Shown one piece after another: positions 1-11,452 of a DNA stretch of 64,000 nt. Origin of the DNA: Isoetes taiwanensis (Eukaryota > Streptophyta > Lycopodiopsida > Isoetales > Isoetaceae). Location: the NCBI GenBank assembly GCA_021234155.1, contig JAJEKV010000047.1:2774494-2838493 (forward strand), written 5' to 3'. The notes beneath the pieces are model-generated. The model worked only from the letters and a program-made list of their open reading frames with translations. It did no database searches and was not told where the DNA came from. Position numbers and translations under genes: made by a program. Each line of letters starts with the position of its first letter. Within the stretch, counting starts at the first letter, position 1.

Positions 1-1215
1 ACCCAAATTCTTGATTTGTTTCGCTGGAATATTTCCCCTCTTTATTGTTTTGTTGGATTCCAGCATCCTTCAAAACATTTAGAGCCACTTCATGATCTCG
101 CCAAAGATCGTGACAATGGTTCTACTACCCACAGTTCCAAAGAAAATCGAACCAATTGATACGAACTATCCTGAATACCTGAATAAACATAAGAACTTTT
201 ACACAAATTAGTAGCCAAAGCCTTGTTCAAAGGAGCTCTCCACCCAACCGGGCCACTCAGCTAGCAATATCAGGCAGGAACATAAAGACGATAAGGCATA
301 TCGGGGCATATCGACAATCGAAACACGTTAGTAGCTCCTCCCTCGAGTGGCGTCCTCAATATGATACACCAAGAGTTGGGTTTAGGAATAGTAAAAGGTT
401 ACTAGACAAGATTAACGAAGCTCTAGGAAAAAGAAATAGCCTTCTTAGGTTCGGGATTCAAGAGCCAGCAGTAAAGCGTCTTCTTTGACCCCCGGTCACT
501 CTTTCTGTCATTTCTCTCTCATTCGGATGAATCAGAATAAGTGCCACACCAAACCGGAAACTAGACTCCGAGCCGGTTCCAGAAAAGTAAAATTCGTCCA
601 AATCCGATGTCTGGTTGCGGAGATATATCCAATTAAAGTTCGGGTTCTATTTATAGAAATCTCTGTGACTTTAGCCTTCTTTGGCCTGCCTTTGCCTTTG
701 CCTTTGCCTTTGCCTTTATCTTTGCCTTTTGTTCCCAACCATGATATATACTAACTCTATATGATTTCGCCCAACGCATAATCATATTGGCCACTCCCCC
801 GAGCTCATTGTTAGATATTAACCTTAAACCATATCACTGTCTGTGTGTCTCGTATTTGAGATAGAATACACTATCTTGTATGAAGTCTTCTTCCACAACT
901 CAAATCATTTCCACGATTCATACCTTTGTCCATCTTAACCCTTAGCTTTCCATGTTCGCTCTCCGGTTAGACACTAACTTTCAATAAAACCTTAGAAAAT
1001 AGCTAGATTAAGATTCCGTAATTGTTTGCTAAATTCGCATACAGGAGTACATTTTCAAATCAATTAGATCTACATTACCGAGGATATCATAAAAAAAGGG
1101 ATAATAAGACTTCAAATTTGTAAAATCAACATAGTATTAATGTTGTCCAAAGGCAGGACATTATACCATTCCAAGAATATTTTTTTTGAAGAACGTGTTT
1201 TACTTCATATTATAC
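1..1215. other. AT-rich intergenic stretch, no gene seen
   Basis: I see no coding signal, RNA gene or clear element end here on either strand. The only distinct structure is a short hexanucleotide microsatellite at about 686-730. The small open frames that cross it owe their sequence to that repeat. Confidence 0.6.
686..730. repeat. (TTTGCC)n hexanucleotide microsatellite
   Basis: About seven tandem copies of CCTTTG/TTTGCC, slightly degenerate at the right end (one TTTATC unit). On the minus strand it reads as a Gly-Lys repeat, which explains a spurious Lys/Gly-rich frame there. Confidence 0.9.
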
Positions 1216-1860
1216 ACTCAAAATATTACAAAGTACTTCCAGAAGTAAGAAATATCCCTGAAGCATCAATCACTTTTAGATGATCACTCCATATTGGAAA
1301 TTTAATACGATCAGGACAATTGGAGATCTGAAAGCAATTATACAACTTCTTACGAATTTCTTGAAGTACCACCTGAGAAGAAATATGCTTATCATTAAAG
1401 ACCTTTCTTCGCCTTCGCTTCCATACACTCCATATTAGCCAAGACTTTGCCATGTGAAATGCAATCCTTTTAGAAGCAGTCCACTGATTTGGATAAATAC
1501 CAAAAGAAAGTCTTGACTATCCAAAGATACTCCAAAAAAGAGAATGCGGCCGGGACCTAAGACTACTCACTCGCACACAAAAATAAACAATGCTCCAATG
1601 TTTCCATGCAGCTCACACATTGGGCAAAGTGGGCTTACTCCTAAACAAAGCGATGAACCATCTCATTAACTCTCAAAGAGCGATGAATCACCTGCCAAAG
1701 TAAAACATTTACCTTTGGAGGATTATATTTAGACCAAACAAGGTTCCAGATGGATTGCCATTGAGAAGATAAGATAAGATAAGATGAAGGCAAAGTCTGT
1801 AAGTGCCATTTTCGAGAAGGTGATAAAGTACTTGAGGATGTAAGCAATCTGTAGCATGAA
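1216..1860 (-). pseudogene. LINE (L1-type) C-terminal fragment with zf-RVT domain
   Basis: Read on the minus strand, the upper part (1847-1641) translates to an IWNLVWSKYNPPKVNVLLWQ-like segment. This matches the start of the zinc-binding-in-reverse-transcriptase (zf-RVT) domain of plant L1 LINEs, usually IWxxxxPPKVxxFLWxxxH. It continues with a C-x2-C...TLEHCLFLC zinc knuckle and, at 1453-1226, the SWLIWSVWKRRRRKVFND segment that usually follows. Frames change between the parts and stops intervene, so it is dead. No reverse transcriptase or endonuclease domain lies next to it, so only the 3' part of the element remains. Family recognition is from motif memory, not a search. Confidence 0.7.
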
Positions 1861-2179
1861 CTTACTATATTCTTGCCTTCTTTAATACCTTGAACAAAGT
1901 TCCAAGAATATTACATTGAAGATGTTTATATATGTGATCAAATCTAAGTTTGCAGATTCAACAGACATTGCATGGAAATTATTATAATAATTTCTGCTCA
2001 CCTTGCCATAAAAGTTCCATCAAATTTTGGGTTGTCTCTTGCATTCCATGATGGGTTCCACATTTGGAATCTCACACACACTTAACAAAGTGTTGCGCAT
2101 GAGCAGTTGCCCTCCTGTAGGCTTAGAGTATGTTTTCATATAATTTGTTTGTTCGTTTCATGTTGGGTCCTATTTAGCT

Positions 2180-2470
2180 TAATGTTGAGCCATGTCAATG
2201 ATTTGAACACAGGGTTTGGTTTTCTTAGCCCAAAAGTTTTTAATTTACTTAACAAGTTGTGGAGGTTAATTCATATAACTGAGGAGTATCAGTGATTTCA
2301 CATTAAGTTAGTTATATTAAAAAGTTTGCATCATTCTTTGGCATATTGTACAGTAATTAGCCACCATATAGAAGTATGGTGGCAGGTGATATGGCAAGGT
2401 CTCTAGTGCCACAAGCATTGGCAAAGAAATGATATTGATGAAGTATGATACACACAGATATATACAGCTT
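2180..2470. repeat. Dispersed repeat, copy 1 of a direct pair (2nd at 3635-3920)
   Basis: The stretch starting TTTGGTTTTCTTAGC, through AACAAGTTGTGGAGG, GCATCATTCTTTGGC and TAGTGCCACAA to GATACACACAGAT, recurs at about 3635-3920 in the same orientation with scattered substitutions and small indels. I see no coding content and cannot assign a family. Confidence 0.75.
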
Positions 2471-2547
2471 CTAGGCTGGGAATTGAGAATAGCCCACCAA
2501 GATCATATGAACTTCCTCTAAAGACATTAATCTATGGACAATAAACT

Positions 2548-3060
2548 ATGCATTTAGATTGCATTGTAAAAAGACCAAATCGAAGTTTCAACGAAGGTAC
2601 TAGGTCATACTTGAAGCATAATGCACCTTATGTTACCAAGGTGGTTGGAGCTTTTCTTCATATAGCAATTGCAATTCAACATCCCTTTATACTTTTAGTC
2701 TACGTTTGGACTTCTTTAATGTACAACCACAAAGCACAAAAGTAGCATCTATTGCAGTCAAGCTCATTAGGACAGAAATAAGCAATCATTGTCTTCATTG
2801 TACCAAACGTGGAGCATTAGGAATGTTTACAAAATATAGAGAGAGAGCGTCCTCCTAGCTTATTCTCCGTAAGCTTATTCACCTTAACCCTGTGTAAATC
2901 TCAGAATTCGTCCATTTTAAATTTGTTTCAAACGCAACTTGAGGCTCCAAAAGACGTGATTATTTAACTAAGTGATGCAATTAATCTACACATGAAATTT
3001 TAAGAATTGAGTTAAATTGAATGGGTTTTATCATCCACGAAGATCAATAGACAACACTAA
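2548..3060 (+). repeat. Left arm of a ~500 bp inverted repeat pair
   Basis: The plus strand here corresponds to the minus strand of 7070-7561. Both encode a related degenerate peptide (CIVxRPNRSxNEGTRSYLxH...) and both end near GATCTTCGTGGATGATAAAA or its complement. A small open frame (2548-2745) lies in this arm. I do not recognise the protein, and its mirror copy has diverged by substitutions and an indel. The arms bracket the Ty3 fragments at 4.1-7.0 kb. Confidence 0.7.
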
Positions 3061-3634
3061 TAGCGCATGTCCTCTCGCGCTTTCCAAATCCATCTATCTG
3101 TCTCAATTCGGAGGCAATGAACACTTTTGCGAATAGACGCACTGAGTCTATTCTTCATCGCTAAATGTGTTTGCGGGTATCGTTGTGGATCTCGCTCGAC
3201 TGTAGGATTGATCTGACTTTTGTAGTGTGCAATTTTTACCAATTCCAAACCCCCAGCATCATAAAGCTTGTCCAGAAATCATGCATCTGTTACAAGAATC
3301 CAAACTCCCTCAATTGTATCAATTAGTATCAGAGCTCACTTCCAGTCTTTACTAGCAGAGCTGTCGATGATGGAAGCATTGGAAATTCGTGTGGCTTGGA
3401 CTTAGCAATTCATATAAGCAGAAATCTAATGACAAGCAAGAATCAGATATCTTAAGGCAATGCAAGAAGGCAGGAACTTCTGAAGCCGAGAAGATTAAAG
3501 GTGGAAAAGAAAGTAACACATCTAGCACATAGAGGAGAAGATGAGCAAATTATCGATTACCTCTTGTCTGGTAGAAAATAGTATTGTGATTAGAATTTTT
3601 AGATATTTCTTATACCTTTGAATGATATGGATAC

Positions 3635-3920
3635 AGGGTTTGGTTTTTTTAGCTCAGAAGTTTTTAATTTATTTAACAAGTTGTGGAGATTAATTCATAG
3701 AACTGAGGAAGAAAAGAGAGAGTATTGGTAATGTCATACTAAGTTATTTATATTAAAAAGTTTGCATCATTCTTTGGCATATTGTACAGTAATTAGCCAC
3801 CATATAGGAGTATGGTGGCAGGTTATATGGCAAGGTCTCTAGTGCCACAAACATTGGCAAAGAAATGATATTGTTGAATTATGATACACACAGATACATA
3901 CAGGCTGGGAATTGAGAACA
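3635..3920. repeat. Dispersed repeat, copy 2 (partner of 2180-2470)
   Basis: Second member of the direct pair described at 2180-2470. It starts inside the segment that reads GATACAGGGTTTGG and ends near GATACACACAGATAC. It is diverged enough to be an old duplication. Confidence 0.7.
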
Positions 3921-4116
3921 GCCCACCAAGATCACATGAACTTCCTCTAAAGACATTATCTATGGGTATCTATGGACATCGACAGTCACCCACACTTGAG
4001 TGTCTTGCCTTACAGTTCTAGGCAAAGCAACTATGAAGTCCATACTTATATACTCCCACATTTGTAATGGTATAGGTATAAGTTGCAATAGTCCCGGAGT
4101 ACGACCATGGTCAGTT

Positions 4117-5036
4117 TTAACAGCTTGACACGTCAAACAATGTGAAACCCATGTCCCAGACTTGTTCCTTCATGTCCGGCCAATAGTAGTGGCGTTTGAC
4201 CAACTCATAGGTTTTCCACTCACCCCCGTGTCCAGCTTGTGGGGTTTCATGATGGTCACGCAATATCAAATCCAGAAGATTAGCATGCAATGGCACATAA
4301 ATCCTTGATTTATAAAAGTACAACCTATCTTGTTCAGTCCACCAATCCCCAGATTTGGTTACTGCAGGTTGTTGCTTATCTTCTTGATATGCGTCTTTAA
4401 TCCTTTGGAAGAGATCATTCTCCCCTACCATCAAAGTATTCAAATGCTTAATCCTGGATAAGGCATCCGCAACTGGTTATTCTTTGCAGGTGTATGCTCA
4501 ATATTAAAATGGAACTCATGCAAAAAGTCAACCACAAACTTGTGTGGCTCCTTACTGGTACCACATCTCAAATAGTGCCGCCACGTCTTCAATGTATGAA
4601 CTATAGCCAATAGTTCTTGCTCGTATGTCGCATAATTCCATTCTGTTTGATTAAGCTTACAACTTTCATATGCAATAACATGACCTTGTTGCATAAGCAC
4701 AGCTCCTAGAGCTTGTCCACAAGCATCCATGTATACCTCAAATGACTCATTGAGGTCAGGTACCTTCAGTATTGGACTACTCACCAAAAGACTTTTGATC
4801 CTTTCAAAGGCCTCTTGTTGAGCTCGACCCCCCACATACTCTTGATCTTTTCTCAAAAGATTGGTGAGCGGGGCTACTACCTTAGAAAACTTAGGTACAA
4901 ATTTTTTATAGTAGGTAGCCAACCCAAGAAAACTTCTCAACTCATGAACATTCTCAGGTTGAGTCCATGTCTGGGGACACTCCCTCCCCAGACAAGATGT
5001 GACCCAAATAAGCAACCCTTTGCTTGAGAAAATCAC
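4117..5036 (-). pseudogene. Ty3-type pol fragment: RT end, RNase H, integrase zinc domain
   Basis: Minus-strand frames 5036-4440 and 4443-4117 together give the end of a Ty3/Gypsy pol. The RT thumb ELRSFLGLATYYKKFVPKFS is followed by RNase H segments FEVYMDACGQALGAVLMQQG and YATYEQELLAIVHTLKTWRHYL. The integrase N-terminal H-H-C-C region (DHHETPQAGHGGEWKTYELV, then YYWPDM) comes last. Frame breaks occur around 4440 and inside the RNase H end, and the integrase catalytic core is absent. A deletion near 4975 removes about ten codons of the connection seen in the plus-strand piece beside it. Non-functional. Confidence 0.85.
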
Positions 5037-5142
5037 ACTTGTCGGTGGAGGGAGTGTCTCCGGACCCTAGCAAGGTACGAGCAGTACAAGAATGGACTCA
5101 ACCTCATAATGTTCATGAGTTGAGAAGTTTTCTTGGGTTGGC
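5037..5142 (+). pseudogene. Short inverted Ty3 RT piece abutting an LTR
   Basis: This 106 bp piece is in opposite orientation to the fragment ending at 5036. It encodes GVSPDPSKVRAVQEWTQP and then HELRSFLGLA, a Ty3 RT segment overlapping what the minus-strand fragment encodes. It stops abruptly where the LTR begins (TGTTACG at 5143). Two head-to-head copies of the same RT region with no spacer indicate an inversion or template switch, not simple nesting. Confidence 0.8.
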
Positions 5143-5876
5143 TGTTACGTCCAAGGGCAAGTCGCGCTTGCAGGCCTTGGGACCGAAAGTTTGCATTGGA
5201 AGTGCCACGGGGTGGCGTGGGAACGTTCCAAGGAGCTGTTACCACCTAGGGGCGGCGTGGGGTTTTTTTAATGGCTAAAGTTTCGTATGCAAAAGTGGCA
5301 TTTAATTAAATTATAAAGGCCCTTCTAAAAAAGCCACTAAACCATTGCTTTTAGGCTATGATGTGGCATCACCACATTGGTTGTGGTAATTAGAAGGGAA
5401 ATTTGAGCTATGGCATCGCGCCCTGATACAAAGCGGCCGAAACTGACAAGAATAGTTTGAATCTATACTTAGAGAGCTCAGTTCTAGCTCTAGAAAAGGC
5501 TTATGTGAGATCATAGTTTTCCTCTGGAGCCAAGCGATTGGAACGACTTGCTCTTCCTTGTAGCTTGATCTTCTACTTCTGGAGGTTTTAGACCATTTCG
5601 AATTGATTGGGAATCAATTCGGCTTATTATGAGTTACTCCATTATTTGGTGCTTACCTGTGAGGTCACTCCATTCTTGGAGCGTTCCTGACTTCTCTTTG
5701 AGCAATACTGCTGCTGCAGTATTGAGTTCTTGTGATAGAACTTCTGAAGTTGGGCTTCAGGCTGATCCTGGGGATCAGTAGCAGTTGTGCGTGGGGAGTT
5801 CTGGGAACTCACGGTTGAGGGGAATTCTGGGAGTTCTAGGTAGCACAATCGGACCTACTTTCTGTAGGCTGTGACA
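5143..5876 (+). repeat. Ty3-family LTR (734 bp), TGTTACG...TGTGACA
   Basis: The stretch begins TGTTACG and ends TGTGACA, matching the split LTR at 8540-11006 over its full length with moderate divergence. Shared landmarks are GGGGTGGC, AAGGAGCTG, AATGGCTAAAGTTTCGTATG, AGCAATACTGCTGCTGCAGT and TTTCTGTAGGCTGTGACA. The left neighbour is truncated RT and the right neighbour (CTATTGAATAAG) is not a convincing primer-binding site. I see no target-site duplication. It could be the 5' LTR of the defective element whose integrase is at 7556, or a solo LTR. The small frame 5642-5848 on the minus strand is LTR sequence. Confidence 0.8.
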
Positions 5877-7069
5877 CTATTGAATAAGACAAAGAGTGTG
5901 CCATGCAAAAGCAGGCAACCATGAGAGCAAGGGAGAAGGCTCTCATTCATCTACAGGGCCTTTGTTATCCAGATAACATTCTAGAATATGTTGGTGCCTA
6001 CATACAGTAAATACAATTGAGCATACCAAAGATCATCCAGATCGACTAAATTTTGATGAGCAGCCTCAATTGTTTCTATTATCCAGAGCTAAAGGTGTTG
6101 CCAAAGTTCAGGCACTACTCATCTTGCAAAGCTCCAAGCCACTCAGAGTTCGTGAGAGTGGATTGTCAGCCCGAAGAAGTAGCGGTGGTGTAAGAGCATT
6201 TTGATGAGAACCAAAAAAGTTTTCCACAAAAGCTTGTGCAGTTTGAGAAAGATAGTAATCATGCATGACATAAGCCATGGGCTGCATCGTGCGAATGACG
6301 ATTATATGATTTTAGAGATGCCATGTCAAGTGCACATATTTTATTAGGATAAGGCAACCTTCTCATAGAACCATACGTGGAACAGCAATGAAGGGAAGAA
6401 CGGTAGTCGACTGGCTACTTCTCAATATTAGTGGCATATGATGTATGAAACGCTTGGTCTTAAATATGTCTAATCTTAGGTTTCATTTTCATTCCAGGTG
6501 GTCCTTCCTTAGAGGTAGTTGATGCCATTGTCCCCCACTGGGACATAACCACATCTTTTATTTTTTCAGGTTATTTGCGGGACTTGTTGAATAACTTGTT
6601 GCAATAGCAATAGTTACAACTTGATATTGCAATAACATAAAAGACAAAGAGCCTTACATAACATGGGCACTTCATCACGAAAGGGTTATAATATATTGCA
6701 CATTGACATTGTCGATATATCGATATATTTTCCTGCATTTTACAAGTGCATTTTTGGCAAAACTTGCATGGCCAAGAACATGATTCATGGTTAAGACAAC
6801 CAATCTTGGGAAAGATCAAGATTCATTTTTTTGAAAAAGAAGCAATGCATCACAATCACTACTCGCTAGGACCTTCCTTAGACAACAACAAAGTTCTAGT
6901 CACAAACATGTAGCCCTTGATATTTTGATTCGAACCTGGAAATTACTGTTTGAAACCATACACAATGAAGAACCTCAAGATAACAACACACACATCTTGC
7001 CATCTACAGATAAAGAAAGATGACATATATTTGCATTGCTCAATGTAGTCTACAACAAGATTAAGATGT
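5877..7069. other. Internal/unknown sequence between LTR and inverted repeat; no gene seen
   Basis: The stretch contains only short frames with stops. It may be remnant internal sequence of the Ty3 element or later inserted DNA. I found no pol or gag motif in it. Confidence 0.5.
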
Positions 7070-7561
7070 TGGTTATTGATCTTCGTGGATGATAAAACCC
7101 ATTCAATTTAACTCAATTCTTCAAATTACATGTGTAAATTAACTGCATCACTTAGTTAAATAATCACATCTTTTGGAGCCTCAAGTTGTGTTTGAATTGA
7201 GCCTCAAGTTGTGTTTGAAACAAATATAAAATGGACGGATTCTGAGATTTACACAGGGTTAAAGTGAATGGAGAATAAGCTGGGAGGGTGCTCGCTATAT
7301 TTTGTAAACATTTCCAATGCTCCAAAGTAATGGATCTTTGTAGTTGTACATTAAAGAAGTCCAAATGTAGACTAAGCAAAGGCCACCATAGGCAGTTGAC
7401 ACTTGTGCATTAAAAAGTATAAAGGGATGTTTAGTTGCAATTGTTATGTGAAGAAAAGCTCCAACCACCTTGATAGCATAAGGTGCATTGTGCTCCAGGT
7501 ATGACCTAGTACCTTCATTGAGACTTCGATTTGGTCTTTCTACAATGCAATTTAAATGCAT
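7070..7561 (-). repeat. Right arm of the ~500 bp inverted repeat pair
   Basis: Reverse-complement partner of 2548-3060. The minus-strand frame 7561-7295 (CIVERPNRSLNEGTRSYLEH...) aligns with the frame at 2548-2745 but has an extra internal segment. The right end sits a few bases from the start of the integrase frame at 7556, so the arm has cut off the upstream pol sequence. Confidence 0.7.
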
Positions 7562-8525
7562 AGTGGTCTAACTAAGTACGCCAAATTTGTGGCCTTAAAG
7601 GAGGATGCTACTGGTCCAGATGTAGCAACTGCATATATGAGATATGTTTTCCCTCTTTTTGATTTGTCTTTATCTATCATAAGTGATCGGGATACCAAGT
7701 TTACAGGTCATTTTTGGAGGGACCTTATGAAAGGTCTTAAGGTACGATTAAGAATGAGTAGTGGTAACCACCCGCAAACGGATGGCCAAACTGAGAGAAT
7801 CAACATGATCCTGGTGGAGGATATGTTGAGAAGTTTTGTCCATGAATGCCAAGCTCGTTGGAAGGAGTATTTGCCTTACCTAGAGTTTGCATATAACAAC
7901 AGCCGTCAGATGACTCCCTTTGTTGCTATGATGGGACGAAATCCCAGAATTTATGTTGGTATGCATAAGTATCTAAAAATGGACGCCGCCGTGAATATGT
8001 TGGATGACATGAATGCAATTTTGCTTCAATGTCGACAAAACTTGCGAAGAGCGCAGGATCACGTTCAAGTGTATGCTAATAAGCGTAGACGTGATGTTAC
8101 CTATGAGGAAGGTGACTATGTGTTCTTAAGGATTGTGTATCCTTCATCATTACGAATCAACACCCTTAAACCGTTGGTTAAAGCGTGTGTGCCTAAGTTA
8201 ACCCCGAGATATGCTGGACCTTTTAAAATCGTTAAAAGGTTTGATACCACAGCATATGAGTTGGCGTTAACGCAGGATATTGGGATCCATCCTGTATTTC
8301 ATGTAAGCCAGCTTAAGCGAGCTATACTAGATATGGACAATGTTGTTAGTCTTGAGACACCGCTGTAACACCCGAACGAATTCTAGCAACTCGTGTTCGG
8401 TAGTTGTGCAATAGAGATATTCGTGAATATCTGGTCTTGTGGCGAGGCCAGATTCCCGCGGATGCCACTTGGGAGACGGATGAGTTTGTGCAACATTTTC
8501 CTACCTTGAGGACAAGGTCCTAAGG
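7556..8525 (+). pseudogene. Ty3 chromovirus integrase C-terminal half with GPY/F and chromodomain remnant
   Basis: The open frame 7556-8368 starts inside the integrase core. IISDRDTKFTGHFWRDLMKG holds the second catalytic Asp, and SSGNHPQTDGQTERINMILV holds the catalytic Glu region. LPYLEFAYNNS follows, then the GPY/F module (PRYAGPFKIVKRF...YELALT...HPVFHVSQLK). After the stop at 8366-8368, a shifted frame (8380-8525) still encodes a chromodomain-like end (REYLVLWRG...ATWETDEFVQHFPTL), which marks it as a chromovirus. The upstream zinc domain and first catalytic Asp are missing, replaced by the inverted-repeat arm. It lies directly before a polypurine tract and an LTR, as expected for the 3' end of pol. 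Dead by truncation and frameshift. Confidence 0.85.
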
Positions 8526-8539
8526 GGAGGGGAGGAAAT
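8522..8539 (+). promoter_or_regulatory. Polypurine tract of the Ty3 element
   Basis: AAGGGGAGGGGAGGAAA lies immediately upstream of the LTR start TGTTACG, the expected place for the plus-strand primer of an LTR retrotransposon. Confidence 0.8.
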
Positions 8540-8663
8540 TGTTACGTTCCAAGAGCAAGTTGCGTTTGCAGGTCTTGGGACCGGGAGTTTGCCTTGGAAG
8601 TGCCATGGGGTGGCCTGGGAATGTTCCAAGGAGCTGCTACCGCCTAGGGGCGGTGTGGGGTTC

Positions 8664-10345
8664 TTTTCACAACATATATAATTCAGTTTCTAATTTTCCA
8701 TTTTTGTCGCAGTTCAAATTTTTCTGCGCCGCAATCTATTCCTTCATTTTATTGCCACGTATTTTTTTCGAGACAATTTGCTCCGTCGATGCTTAGCGCC
8801 TGGAAGAGGAGCCGGATTCTGCCGACCGAATCGTCCTGGGGCTATATCATGACAAAAGAGTCTATATCATGCAGAAACTTATAAGCAGAGGTTTGATCAC
8901 TTTTGCATCACAAAGCTGTATCTGTTTCGTGGGCACTCTGCTACTACGGCATCGCAAATACATTAGCTTTTGTGGGCATTAATCAGATCATACCCTGCTA
9001 TTCTCTGTTAGCTCTAGTCTTGGGTCGAGAAATGCCTCTGTTTAGTCGGATTAAGCTGCACTTTTGCGTGGTTTTCCAGATTATTCTCTTCTATTCTACC
9101 ACATGCAAGTTTCTCTGTTTTGGATCTTCGTAAATGGATTTAAATGCCACTTCTAGGCAATGAATTTTCTCTATTTTGGGTTGAACCTTGTTGGGCGGAA
9201 ATATTACAGCTTTTAAATTTAAGGGTCTGTAGAAAAAGGGGCAACTCAGGATCCCGGCATACATATCCGTAGTGGCATCCGGGATTCTTACTTTTGCATT
9301 GATACTTTGATTTTTTAGACAGACACAAACTCGGTATCTTACTCCAAGGAAGCTTTGATTCTTTAGACAAACATGAACTCGGTATCTTACTACTGGCAAT
9401 TTTTTCCCATTTTTACAAATTAAGGACATCTGTGGCACATCTGTGGTGCTATTCCTTATCTTTTCCTGCTCTTTTTTACTTCGAGTAAATCTGTCGAGTG
9501 AAATGTGGCACACACGGTTCAACAAAAACAGAGAAATGACTGAAGAAAAACCCAGGGATCTCTCACCGCCATAGCTTGCAAAAATCTTGCATCCGAAGAA
9601 AAACAAAAATCATGCTGGCGCCGATTTTTCCAGGTTGCACCGCTGGGTAGTGCTGCACGGGCTTCACCGGCATTCATAGGTTTACCCAACAGAATTTTTT
9701 GCTTAGATGCTCCACAGCTCCATAGTTTTCGATGGAGAGCATCCTAAAACCCTTTACCTATACTGATTTCCCTGAGTCCACCATCTGCAGTTTGAGATGG
9801 AAGCGGTAAATATCATTCGCGATCAAGTTTACACTAGCTTAAATCTCAGAAATTTCCTCTCCATAACAATAATATGTAACTATGGTTTTAACACGATAAC
9901 GAGGGGCATATGTGGTTTAAACATGACCCCAACCATGGTTTTAACACGGTAATGAGGCAAATATACTATGGAGATGGCCATAGTTTAAGCATGACCCCAT
10001 CTGATATTTACAGGTGCGGATGCCATGCTCGAACAAAACCCATGTCCTCAATCATCATCTCTCATATCTCATATGGGCACTATGGCTATAGCACCATCTG
10101 ATATTTACAGGTGTGGATGCCATGCTCGAACAAAACCCATGTCCTCAATCATCATCTCTCATATCTCATATGGGCACGAATCATGAAGCAACAACACAGA
10201 TTCAAGTTTGCTAATCCTCAAATTCATGTTTTTAACACAAATTCTTCATTATTAAGTCTTAGATTTCAAGAACATCTTTCGCACCATTCCAAAGATATAC
10301 GAATCTGCCCTTACAGAAGTAAGTCCAGGAAGAGAAATTTCTTGT
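8664..10345. mobile_element. Unclassified 1.68 kb insertion inside the LTR
   Basis: Comparison with the intact LTR places the left edge after GGGGTTCTTTT and the right edge before AATGGCTAAAG. The bases TTCTTTT on the left and TTCTTGT on the right may be an imperfect 7 bp target duplication. The interior has a minus-strand frame (9606-9091, 171 codons) with two near-identical segments (YRVHVCLKNQS / YRVCVCLKNQS) that I do not recognise, plus a 97 bp tandem duplication. No transposase or terminal inverted repeats are visible. Confidence 0.6.
9997..10178. repeat. 97 bp tandem duplication
   Basis: CCATCTGATATTTACAGGTG starts at 9997 and again at 10094, each followed by GGATGCCATGCTCGAAC and TCTCATATGGGCAC. 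The second copy is slightly truncated at its right end. The copies differ at only a few bases, so the duplication is recent. Confidence 0.9.
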
Positions 10346-11452
10346 AATGGCTAAAGTTTCGTATGTAAAAGTGGCATTTAATTAAATTATAAAGGCCCCT
10401 CTAAAAAAGCCACTAAACCATTGCTTTTGGGGTATGATGTGGCATCACCACATTGATTGTGGTAATTAGAAGTGAAATTTGAGCCATGGCATCGCAACCT
10501 GATACAAAGCGCCCGGGACTGACAAGAATATTTCGAATCTATACTTAGAGAGCTCGGTTTTAGCTCTAGAAAAGGCCTATAAGCTTTTTTTCCTCCTATT
10601 CTTGGCTCTAATGGCCTTATAAAAGGAATTGGAGACGATTTCTGAGATTTCCTCTTGGGCCAAGCGATTGGAACAACCTGCTCTTCCTTGTAGCTTGATC
10701 TTCTGCTTCTGGGAGTTTTAGACCATTTCGAATTGATTGGGAATCAATTCGGCTTATTCTAAGTTACTCCATTATTTGGTGCTTGCCTGTGAGGTCAGTC
10801 CGTTCTTGGAGCGTTTGTGACTTCTCTTTGAGCAATACTGCTGCTGCAGTATTGAATTCTTGCGATAGAACTTCTGAAGCTGGGCTTCGGGCTGATCCTG
10901 GGGATCAGTAACGGTTGTGCGTGGGGAGTTCTGGGAACTCATGGTTGAGGGGATCTCTGGGAGTTCTAAGTAGCACAATTGGACCTAGTTTCTGTAGGCT
11001 GTGACAAATAAGCACACGAAGAAATGACCAACTCGGGATTTCTCATTGACGCCACTCCAGCTCTGAGATATCCATGCTTAGAGCGCTGACCACTAGAAGT
11101 GAAATTATTCAAGCCTATTATAACTGCCCCCCTGCCTCACACCTGCCAAGATGACGCTACCTATGTCGAAGGTTTTCCAACCCTAGAGACGATCCCGACT
11201 TTCCTCTCTGATAAAAATCCCTATTGTTGTTTGGTGGGCGGGGAGTATTAGTTCTATTTCCTGAGACATAGGCTTATTCCTAGGTGTGGGAGGGAGTCGC
11301 GTGGAAAGCACTTATATCGTCCAGCTTAACTTCAAAGTCTGCGTCAAAGATGATACCAAGAGATTCCAAGGCGTGAAGATATCACGGCTCCGCGCATGAG
11401 TCCTTCACGATAAGAATCACGGCCTTCATTGCGTGACAATTCTGCTCAACAG

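Larger units (their letters stand above)
8540..11006 (+). repeat. 3' LTR of the Ty3 element, split by a nested insertion
   Basis: The left part (8540 to about 8664) matches the start of the 5143-5876 LTR. The right part (about 10346-11006) matches the rest and ends at TGTGACA. Both parts align end to end with the other copy if about 1.68 kb is removed, so they are one LTR broken by an insertion. The LTR follows the polypurine tract and integrase in the correct order. The minus-strand frame at 10772-10978 is the same LTR sequence as at 5642-5848. Confidence 0.8.

Noticed and set aside
532-738. Lys/Gly-rich protein on the minus strand
   Set aside because: Product of the (TTTGCC)n microsatellite.
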